From an uncultured Prevotella sp. (lineage in GTDB: Bacteria; Bacteroidota; Bacteroidia; Bacteroidales; Bacteroidaceae): a DNA stretch of 12,069 nt. The position numbers and the translations under genes were made by a program. Location: positions 1 to 12,069 of the forward strand of contig UQZX01000049.1 in assembly GCA_900545525.1 (NCBI GenBank). The letters run 5' to 3'. Positions 7,201 to 12,069 of the stretch are shown here, in pieces (position 1 is the stretch's first letter; the number at the start of each line of letters is the position of its first letter). A model generated the notes under the pieces. It did not search any database and was not told where the DNA came from. It worked only from the letters and a program-made list of their open reading frames with translations.

Positions 7201-7734
7201 TTAAGTTTTTGCGTTTTCCTTCCGGTTCATATATTCCTTCAGACCGTGGCGCACCGAGCGCAGTCCGAACAGCTCGGTGCGGATGTCTTCCAGCGGAACC
7301 CACAGGCATTCTGCCGCATCGTCGCCAGCCTTCAGTGCGGCAGTATCCTTCACCCCGCACTCGAAAAACAGGTCGAGCGTGTTTATGTCCATGCCCGAAT
7401 AGCGGTAGACATTGGGCATTGAGAACAGATAGCGCGCAGAAGTAACTTCCAGCGACGTCTCCTCCATCACCTCGCGCGCCACGCTTTCCTCTGCCGTCTC
7501 CTGTGCATCGGCAAATCCGCCGGGCAGGTCGAGCGTGCCCTTGGCGGGTTCCAGCCTGCGCCTCTGCACCAAAAGCTCGCCCCGGCTGTTGGTGATGAAT
7601 GCCACGACGGAGGCGGCGGGGTTCATGAAAAACTCGAAACCGCAGTTGTCACACTTCCTGCTCTTCTCTGAATTCACGGCAAACCGCGAGCTGCCGCATT
7701 TAGGGCAAAAGCCAAATAGTTCTAATGGATGCAT
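7201..7734 (-). CDS. Nudix hydrolase with N-terminal zinc ribbon
   Basis: The 177-residue protein begins with a four-cysteine zinc ribbon (CPKC at 10-13, CDNC at 28-31), then a Nudix domain. The Nudix box GX5EX7REUXEEXGU is at 73-95 (GFADAQETAEESVAREVMEE); the metal-binding glutamates in REVMEE (88, 91, 92) are present. The usual glycine near the end of the box is serine (S94 in EETSLEV). Nudix enzymes hydrolyse nucleoside diphosphates linked to another group. A zinc ribbon in front of the box recalls NudC (NADH pyrophosphatase), but NudC's SQPWPFPxS motif after the box is missing and the protein is shorter, so the substrate is unknown. It lies 84 bases upstream of topA, which has its own promoter, and is divergent from the hydrolase at 7912. 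I saw no clear -7 element for it. Confidence 0.9.
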   Translation of the reverse strand: MHPLELFGFCPKCGSSRFAVNSEKSRKCDNCGFEFFMNPAASVVAFITNSRGELLVQRRRLEPAKGTLDLPGGFADAQETAEESVAREVMEETSLEVTSARYLFSMPNVYRYSGMDINTLDLFFECGVKDTAALKAGDDAAECLWVPLEDIRTELFGLRSVRHGLKEYMNRKENAKT

Positions 7735-7802
7735 ATCTAAAAAAGCTTGTTGTATATCGGTTGATTACATTTATCTGCCTGCAATATTACGAAAAAAATG
7801 CC

Positions 7803-7810
7803 TATCTTTG
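7803..7810 (+). promoter_or_regulatory. Promoter -7 element for the secreted hydrolase
   Basis: TATCTTTG followed by C is a full match to TAnnTTTG, pointing rightward, with a predicted start near 7817. That gives an AT-rich leader of about 95 bases before the ATG at 7912. A -33 box is not clear. It sits in the 177-base gap between the divergent Nudix and hydrolase genes. Confidence 0.55.
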
Positions 7811-7911
7811 CAAAACGGGCTGTAAATATTTGACTTATGTAATATTATTTTAATAATGAATAACCCGTAAATTGCAGGACATAGGTTTCCGGACCATTCT
7901 ATTACAGACTT

Positions 7912-8739
7912 ATGAAAAGACTGAAGAAAATATTGTTTACTGCCTTGATGGCAGCGGTGCCGGCACTACTGCCGGCACAGAAAGTGTTTGACATGAACCT
8001 GTGGCAGGGCGGCGCGCCCAACGACAACGGCGATGCCGCCGACACGGCAAAGGTCCGCGTGTATCTCCCCTCTGCCAAGGAGGCAACGGGCAGGGCTGTG
8101 GTGATATGTCCCGGAGGCGGATACCAGCATCTGGCAATGGACCATGAGGGATACCAGTGGGGAGCGTTCTTCAACAACATGGGCATTGCCGCCGTGGTGC
8201 TGAAATACCGCATGCCGCACGGCAACCCAGCCGTGCCGCTGTCTGATGCCGAGGAGGCGATACGCCTTGTGCGCCGCAACGCCGCCAAATGGGGGCTGAA
8301 GACAGGCGAGGTGGGGATAATGGGCTCGTCGGCAGGCGGTCATCTTGCTTCCATGGTGGCAACACGCTCGGTCAAGGATGCACGTCCCGACTTCCAGATA
8401 CTGTTCTATCCGGTGATAACGATGATGCCCGACATCACCCACAAAGGCTCTCACGACAACCTGCTGGGCAAGGAGGCAAAGAAGAAGACAGAGCGTGAAT
8501 ACAGCAACGACATACAGGTTTCGCGCGTCACGCCGCGTGCCTTCATCGCCCTTAGCGACGACGACCACACGGTGTTGCCGGCAAACGGCGTGAGCTACTA
8601 CACCGAGCTGTACCGCCACGACGTGCCGGCGTCGCTCCACGTGTTCCCCTCCGGAGGTCACGGATGGGGCATGCGCGAGAGGTTCAAATATCATGTGGAG
8701 ATGGAACTGCTGCTCCGGGCATGGCTCAGAAGCTTCTAA
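7912..8739 (+). CDS. Secreted alpha/beta hydrolase, acetylesterase-like
   Basis: The 275-residue protein starts with a signal peptide (MKRLKKILFTALMAAVPALLPAQ, with likely cleavage near residue 22), so it should be exported to the periplasm or beyond; no lipobox cysteine is seen. The mature part is an alpha/beta hydrolase of the esterase/lipase group that includes carbohydrate acetylesterases. Features: oxyanion-hole motif CPGGGY (66-71), nucleophile elbow GSSAG (138-142, Ser140), an acidic residue within SDDDHTV (216-218) aligned to the family's catalytic aspartate, and the catalytic histidine in SGGHGWG (His250). In Bacteroidales such enzymes often remove acetyl groups from plant polysaccharides such as xylan, but no glycoside hydrolase or SusC/D genes are adjacent, so the substrate is not known. 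It is transcribed alone, converges with the LOG gene and ends at a shared terminator. Confidence 0.88.
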   Translation: MKRLKKILFTALMAAVPALLPAQKVFDMNLWQGGAPNDNGDAADTAKVRVYLPSAKEATGRAVVICPGGGYQHLAMDHEGYQWGAFFNNMGIAAVVLKYRMPHGNPAVPLSDAEEAIRLVRRNAAKWGLKTGEVGIMGSSAGGHLASMVATRSVKDARPDFQILFYPVITMMPDITHKGSHDNLLGKEAKKKTEREYSNDIQVSRVTPRAFIALSDDDHTVLPANGVSYYTELYRHDVPASLHVFPSGGHGWGMRERFKYHVEMELLLRAWLRSF

Positions 8740-8770
8740 AATCTTCGCAAGAAAAGGCATATAAAAACAT

Positions 8771-8807
8771 AAAAGGTAACATCGTGATTTACAGGATGTT
8801 ACCTTTT
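8771..8807. terminator. Bidirectional terminator between convergent genes
   Basis: AAAAGGTAACATC (8771-8783) and GATGTTACCTTTT (8795-8807) form a perfect 13-bp stem with an 11-base loop. Rightward, the G-C part of the stem is followed by TTTT; leftward it is followed by TTTTATGTTTTTA. It can therefore end the hydrolase transcript, about 31 bases past its stop, and the LOG transcript from the other side. Confidence 0.8.
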
Positions 8808-8823
8808 ACGTTCCAAAAGGTGC

Positions 8824-8895
8824 CCTTTCAGGGGCTGAAAGGCGGCATATTGGAGGCTGAAAGACGGTCTTTCAGGCTGCAATATGCCGCCTTTC
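8824..8895. repeat. Compound palindrome with two exclusive folds
   Basis: GAAAGGCGGCATATTG (8837-8852) is the perfect reverse complement of 8880-8895. Inside, CTGAAAGAC (8857-8865) pairs with GTCTTTCAG (8867-8875), giving a 59-base imperfect hairpin. Overlapping its left edge, CCTTTCAG (8824-8831) pairs with CTGAAAGG (8835-8842), so the two hairpins cannot both form. CTGAAAG or its complement occurs four times in 51 bases. Leftward, the structure begins 7 bases after the LOG stop codon, so it is in that gene's 3' UTR, ahead of the terminator. It has no T-tract of its own. A mobile palindromic repeat is possible. Confidence 0.7.
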
Positions 8896-8902
8896 GCAAA
8901 TT

Positions 8903-9445
8903 CTAAGCTTTCTCCCCGTCTATTATCGCCGCAATTTCCTCAAGACTGTCTGCCACCATTATGTGCCGTGAATACGGCGCACGCATGAGCCCGCGGTCCT
9001 GAAGACTGTCGAGAAGGGCGATGAGCGGCTGCCAGAAACCGTCCATATTGTAGAGTATCACCTTCTTGGCGTGATAGCCGATGGTAGCCGATGCCGCCAC
9101 GGTGAATATCTCGTCAAGCGTGCCGATGCCGCCGGGCAGGGCTATGAGCACGTCGCTGTGGGCAAGCATCAGGTCCTTCCGGTCGCTGAGATTGTCGCAG
9201 CGGAACTCCACGTCGACATATTTGCTGACATGTCCGCGCTCCTCCACCTTCGCCGGTATCATCCCCATGGTCCGTCCGTCCGCGTCGTGCGCCGCCCGTG
9301 CCACGCACTCCATGAGCCCCATGTCGCATCCGCCGAAGACCACGGTATGCCCGTTTTCCGCCAGCCATGTCCCGAGTTCTTCCGTAAGTTGGAAGAAATG
9401 GGGGTCTATGCCGCTGTTTGCTGAACAGAATATCGCTATGTTCAT
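8903..9445 (-). CDS. LOG-family phosphoribohydrolase (TIGR00730 type)
   Basis: The 180-residue protein has a Rossmann-like fold with the hallmarks of the LOG family: FGGCDMGLME (37-46), the arginine in SDRKDLM (R89), and PGGIGTLDE (104-112), the PGGxGTxxE motif whose glutamate and the preceding arginine are catalytic. Family members cleave nucleoside 5'-monophosphates (AMP or cytokinin nucleotides) to base and ribose 5-phosphate. The old label 'lysine decarboxylase' is considered wrong. In a gut or oral bacterium a nucleotide-salvage or clean-up role is likelier than cytokinin production (inference). I chose the ATG at 9445 (MNIAIFCSANSG), where the family begins. An in-frame ATG at 9568 adds 41 residues and would run through a promoter element. 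It is a single gene, convergent with the hydrolase and divergent from the helicase. Confidence 0.92.
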   Translation of the reverse strand: MNIAIFCSANSGIDPHFFQLTEELGTWLAENGHTVVFGGCDMGLMECVARAAHDADGRTMGMIPAKVEERGHVSKYVDVEFRCDNLSDRKDLMLAHSDVLIALPGGIGTLDEIFTVAASATIGYHAKKVILYNMDGFWQPLIALLDSLQDRGLMRAPYSRHIMVADSLEEIAAIIDGEKA

Positions 9446-9474
9446 CGTTGTTGCCGTTTTATTGTTATACGGTG

Positions 9475-9482
9475 CAAACTTA
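9475..9482 (-). promoter_or_regulatory. Promoter -7 element for the LOG gene
   Basis: Read leftward, TAAGTTTG (9482-9475) matches TAnnTTTG and predicts a start near 9468, about 22 bases before the ATG at 9445. An identical TAAGTTTG lies 60 bases further upstream (9542-9535), which could be a second start or chance in AT-rich DNA. Confidence 0.5.
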
Positions 9483-9611
9483 CGTAAAAATACTGAAATT
9501 ACCAGTGTTTGGAGGATAAAATAACGTAAGCCGACAAACTTACATTCACCGTTATATTTGCAAACCACCCCCTGTCACTCCTTATTCCTTTATTCTTTGA
9601 GCCTTTAGCAT

Positions 9612-9647
9612 CCTTAAAGTCTTTAAGGTCTTTAAAGTCATTAAAGA
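9612..9647. repeat. Four 9-base tandem repeats (CTTTAAAGT type)
   Basis: Consecutive units read CCTTAAAGT, CTTTAAGGT, CTTTAAAGT and CATTAAAGA. The unit contains the palindrome CTTTAAAG. The 9-base period is not disturbed over four units. A simple expanding repeat is the likeliest explanation. Confidence 0.6.
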
Positions 9648-9687
9648 CTACAAAGCCTACTTCCTCCCTACTCCATTTACTCCTTAT

Positions 9688-9779
9688 TCCCTTTACTCCC
9701 CACCTAATCATTTGTCCTTTAACTTCATATAACTTCCCATAACTTCCTTAACTTCCAAAAAAGTCTTCCTTAACTCCTT
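9688..9779 (-). repeat. Left arm of 92-base inverted repeat around the helicase gene
   Basis: The reverse complement of 9688-9779 aligns without gaps to 11909-12000, with 7 differences in 92 bases by hand count. Read leftward, it begins AAGGAGTTAAGGAAGAC, then a run of six T, then GAAGTTA repeated four times at exact 10-base spacing, then GGACAAATGATT. Similarity continues more loosely beyond 9688 into purine-rich GGAGTA repeats. It lies between the LOG gene and the helicase promoter. Confidence 0.8.
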
Positions 9780-9850
9780 TCCACATATCCGTTTTTGCAA
9801 TTATCATATAATATTTTACGCATTATTATACATAAGCCATTAATTTTCAT

Positions 9851-9858
9851 TACCTTTG
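9851..9858 (+). promoter_or_regulatory. Promoter -7 element for the helicase gene
   Basis: TACCTTTG followed by CA is a full TAnnTTTG match, with a predicted start near 9865. This leaves about 75 bases of leader before the TTG at 9940, or about 12 before the ATG at 9877. The upstream 40 bases are strongly AT-rich; no clear -33 box is seen. Confidence 0.6.
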
Positions 9859-9939
9859 CACCCGTCATTCCAAAGCATGACATTTATTTATGTAAGGAAA
9901 AGATTTGGGAAGGCAGTTTATTTTATAATCATTTTTAAA

Positions 9940-11862
9940 TTGAAGACATTTGAAGAATTAGGCGTAAACGAAGAGATTCGCCGCGCCATAACGGAACTGG
10001 GCTTTGAGATGCCTATGCCCGTTCAGGAAGAAGTAATCCCCTATTTGCTCGGTAACAGAAACGACGTCGTGGCGCTTGCACAGACAGGCACGGGAAAGAC
10101 CGCCGCCTATGGCATCCCGCTGCTGCAAAGGCTTGATGCCTCGTCAAACAAGACACAGGCACTCATCCTTTCACCCACAAGGGAACTGTGCCTGCAGATT
10201 GCCGATGACCTCAACGACTTCGGCAAGTACATTGAAAAGCTGCACGTGGCGGCAGTATACGGAGGGACAAGCATACAGAACCAGATAAAGGAGCTGCGCC
10301 ACGGCGCGCAGGTTATCGTTGCCACGCCGGGAAGGCTTATCGACCTGATGAACCGCAACGTGGCAAAGCTGGACAATGTGATGAACATCGTGCTCGACGA
10401 GGCAGACGAAATGCTTAACATGGGCTTTTCCGAAAGCATCAACGAGATTATGGCGGGGCTGCCCGAAGACCGTAACACGCTGCTCTTCTCGGCAACGATG
10501 AGCCGCGAAGTAGAGAAGATTGCGCGCAAATATCTCAACAACCACAAGGAGATAGTAGTGGGAAGCCGCAACGAAGGGGCGGAACATGTCAACCATATAT
10601 ATTATATGGTGAATGCCAAGGACAAGTATCTGGCACTGAAACGGATTGTCGACTTCCACCCGAAAATATTCGCAATAATCTTCTGCCGCACAAAACGTGA
10701 GACGCAGGAGATTGTCGACAAGCTGATACACGACGGCTACAACGCGGAGTCTCTGCACGGTGACCTCTCCCAGCAGCAGCGCGACCTGACGATGCAGAAG
10801 TTCCGCCAGCACCTCACCCAGCTGCTCGTTGCCACCGACGTGGCGGCACGCGGGCTTGACGTGGACGACCTCACGCATGTCATAAACTTCGGTCTTCCGG
10901 ACGACATAGAGAGCTATACGCACCGTAGCGGACGCACGGGGCGCGCTGGAAAGAAGGGCACGAGCATCGCCATAATCCACACACGTGAGCGCAGCAAGAT
11001 GCGTGCCATAGAGAAAGTGATAGGCAAGGAGTTTGTGGCTGGTGAGATACCCACTCCGCAGGAGATATGCAAGAAGCAGCTGTACAAGGTGATGGACCAG
11101 ATAGTAAAGACCGACGTGAACGAGGAAGAGATTGCCCCGTTCCTTCAGGACATCAACCGCTACTTCGAATACATGGACAAGGAAGACCTCATAAAGAAGA
11201 TTGTGAGCGCAGAGTTCGGCAAGTTCCTTGCATATTACGCCGATGCACCGGAAATAGAGAAGCCGTCGGCAAAGTCGTCGCGGGAGCGCGGCGAGAAGCG
11301 GGAGAAGACACGTGGGAAGGGCAGCAACAAGCCGTCGGAAGGCTATGCCAAGCTTTTCCTTAACCTCGGGAAGACAGACGGGTTTTATCCCGGCGAGATA
11401 ATGCAGTTTCTCAACAGGCATCTGCGCGGACGGCAGGAGGTGGGACACATCGACCTTCTCAACAAGTTCTGCTACATCGAAGTACCCGAAAACGATGCAA
11501 AGAAAGTGATGCGGGCACTCGACGGCACCACATACAAGGGTCGCAGTGTGCGTTGCAACGATGCTGAAGACACGGAGAAGCCCGCCAGGAGTGCGCAAAA
11601 AGTGCGCAACAGTATGCAAAAAGTGCGCAAAAATGCCAAAAACACCGATGAATTCGAGGTTTTTGAAAAGAAGTCGAAGAAGCGTTCTGAGAACGAGAAC
11701 AGGAGTAAACCGCAGCGCGGAATGCGTGGAGAAGCGCGCATGGACGGCAAAGGAAAAAACGACTGGCGCCAGTTCTTCCGTCACGATGACATACATCTTC
11801 GCGGCGAAGAGCCCGACTTCTCGGAAGAGGGATGGGCACGCAGACGTCCTAAGAAGAAGTAA
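9940..11862 (+). CDS. DEAD-box ATP-dependent RNA helicase with DbpA-type C-terminal domain
   Basis: It unwinds RNA duplexes with ATP; relatives act in ribosome assembly and RNA decay, often in the cold. From the TTG at 9940 (640 residues): Q motif with PVQEEVIP (Q29), motif I AQTGTGKT (47-54), PTREL (79-83), TPGR (129-132), DEAD (153-156), SAT (184-186), VATDVAARGLDV (297-308) and HRSGRTGRAG (328-337). A DbpA-like RNA-binding domain follows at about 469-541 (KLFLNLGKTDGFYPGEI to YKGRSVRCN), then a charged, probably disordered tail of about 100 residues. I chose TTG because relatives begin MKTFEELGV at exactly this point; an in-frame ATG at 9877 would add 21 residues (MTFIYVRKRFGKAVYF...) and cannot be excluded. 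The gene is monocistronic. It is close to deaD/csdA and dbpA but the symbol is not certain. The gene and its promoter lie inside a 92-base inverted repeat. Confidence 0.94.
   Translation: MKTFEELGVNEEIRRAITELGFEMPMPVQEEVIPYLLGNRNDVVALAQTGTGKTAAYGIPLLQRLDASSNKTQALILSPTRELCLQIADDLNDFGKYIEKLHVAAVYGGTSIQNQIKELRHGAQVIVATPGRLIDLMNRNVAKLDNVMNIVLDEADEMLNMGFSESINEIMAGLPEDRNTLLFSATMSREVEKIARKYLNNHKEIVVGSRNEGAEHVNHIYYMVNAKDKYLALKRIVDFHPKIFAIIFCRTKRETQEIVDKLIHDGYNAESLHGDLSQQQRDLTMQKFRQHLTQLLVATDVAARGLDVDDLTHVINFGLPDDIESYTHRSGRTGRAGKKGTSIAIIHTRERSKMRAIEKVIGKEFVAGEIPTPQEICKKQLYKVMDQIVKTDVNEEEIAPFLQDINRYFEYMDKEDLIKKIVSAEFGKFLAYYADAPEIEKPSAKSSRERGEKREKTRGKGSNKPSEGYAKLFLNLGKTDGFYPGEIMQFLNRHLRGRQEVGHIDLLNKFCYIEVPENDAKKVMRALDGTTYKGRSVRCNDAEDTEKPARSAQKVRNSMQKVRKNAKNTDEFEVFEKKSKKRSENENRSKPQRGMRGEARMDGKGKNDWRQFFRHDDIHLRGEEPDFSEEGWARRRPKKK
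11590..11631 (+). repeat. 21-base tandem repeat in the helicase tail
   Basis: Two 21-base units (11590-11610 and 11611-11631) differ at three bases and encode SAQKVRN and SMQKVRK in the basic C-terminal tail. AAAAAGTGCGCAA recurs in each. The repeat keeps the reading frame and adds positive charge likely to contact RNA. Confidence 0.75.
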
Positions 11863-12069
11863 ATCATATTTATAGACATAATAATAAGGAGTAAGGAGAT
11901 AAGGGAGTAAGGAGTTAAGGAAGACTTTTTTGGAAGTTAAAGAAGTTACGGGAAGTTAGAGGAAGTTAAAGGACAAATGATTAAATTGGGAGTAAAGGGA
12001 GGAAGGAGATAAGTGAGTAAGGAGCTGATCGATGGTGTTTCAAAATTCAACTCTTCCAGCCTGTAGGGA
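11863..12069. other. Purine-rich region downstream of the helicase
   Basis: No gene is seen. After the stop codon comes an AT-rich spacer, then GGAGTAAGGAG-type repeats (11887-11914), the right arm of the inverted repeat (11909-12000), more GGAG/GTAAGGAG units to 12024, and a short ordinary stretch (12025-12069) cut by the window edge. No terminator hairpin for the helicase is visible here. Confidence 0.6.
11909..12000 (+). repeat. Right arm of 92-base inverted repeat around the helicase gene
   Basis: This is the partner of 9688-9779 in opposite orientation (85 of 92 bases the same). It begins 46 bases after the helicase stop codon. It carries the same AAGTTA units at 10-base spacing (near 11934, 11944, 11954, 11964) and the GGACAAATGATT block. 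Flanking GGAGTAAGG units lie on both sides. If transcribed, it would be part of the helicase 3' UTR. Confidence 0.8.

Larger units (their letters stand above)
9446..9939. other. Long non-coding region upstream of the helicase
   Basis: About 490 bases separate the LOG and helicase start codons. The left end holds the LOG promoter. A rightward TATATTTG (9553-9560) could start a transcript through the region. Then come 9-base tandem repeats (9612-9647), a pyrimidine-rich stretch (9655-9700), the left arm of the helicase-flanking inverted repeat (9688-9779), an AT-rich stretch (9791-9850) and the helicase promoter (9851-9858). A leftward frame of 70 codons at 9499-9711 crosses the tandem repeats and shows no family character; I do not call it a gene. 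Confidence 0.6.

Noticed and set aside
7966..8760. 264-codon leftward open frame
   Set aside because: Antisense to the secreted hydrolase, which has a signal peptide and an intact catalytic triad.
8903..9445. Lysine decarboxylase function for the PGGxGTxxE protein
   Set aside because: That is a legacy label; the LOG family signature points to nucleotide phosphoribohydrolase, and no PLP-binding lysine motif is present.
9499..9711. 70-codon leftward frame encoding a KDFKDLKDFKD-like stretch
   Set aside because: The pattern comes from 9-base tandem repeats; the frame crosses pyrimidine-rich repeat DNA and shows no family character.
9612..9779. Possible CRISPR array, because of repeated short units
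   Set aside because: The units are 9-10 bases without unique spacers of regular length, and no cas genes are present.
10171..11796. 541-codon leftward open frame
   Set aside because: It is entirely antisense to the DEAD-box helicase, whose motifs are intact; the antisense product has odd composition (rich in H, V, L) and no domain.
9779..11909. Classic composite transposon carrying the helicase
   Set aside because: There is no transposase, and I cannot see a target-site duplication outside the arms because both flanks are low-complexity repeats.

Overview
The window looks like chromosomal DNA from a Bacteroidales bacterium, most likely Prevotella or a close relative (inference). Evidence: intergenic regions carry matches to the Bacteroidetes -7 promoter element TAnnTTTG, Shine-Dalgarno sequences are largely absent, the ECF sigma factor and its overlapping partner are of the Bacteroidales kind, and the proteins (SpeA, ArgB, zinc-ribbon Nudix, TopA with C-terminal repeats, DeaD with a DbpA-type RNA-binding domain) read like Bacteroidales versions. 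Coding DNA is moderately GC-rich with GC-rich third positions, which opens long antisense frames that are not genes.

Layout, left to right. 1-340 has no gene but holds several palindromes, including a rho-independent terminator for the leftward genes. 341-7734 is one long leftward block. In transcription order it reads: Nudix hydrolase; topA, aroK and speA (tightly packed, with a TAnnTTTG promoter before topA); a terminator-like hairpin; argB; and an ECF sigma factor whose stop overlaps the start of a small membrane protein that is probably its anti-sigma factor. 7912-8739 is a rightward secreted alpha/beta hydrolase, divergent from the Nudix gene. It converges on a leftward LOG-family phosphoribohydrolase (8903-9445). 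The convergent gap holds a near-perfect bidirectional terminator and a second, longer palindrome. After a roughly 490-base non-coding region, a DEAD-box RNA helicase gene runs rightward to 11862.

The genes are mostly housekeeping: DNA topology, shikimate pathway, arginine synthesis and its use for polyamines, nucleotide clean-up and RNA remodelling. ArgB (arginine synthesis) and SpeA (arginine to agmatine) are adjacent but separated by a hairpin with a T-tract that ends about 15 bases before the argB start codon, so the two may be expressed independently or argB may be attenuated.

The most unusual structure is a pair of 92-base inverted repeats (9688-9779 and 11909-12000; 85 of 92 positions agree by hand alignment) that bracket the whole helicase gene with its promoter. 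Each arm contains an array of AAGTTA at exact 10-base spacing. The second is the 59-base palindrome between the hydrolase and LOG genes, which can fold in two mutually exclusive ways. I saw no CRISPR array, transposase, integrase, toxin-antitoxin pair, tRNA or rRNA, and I do not claim a new defence or biosynthetic system here.
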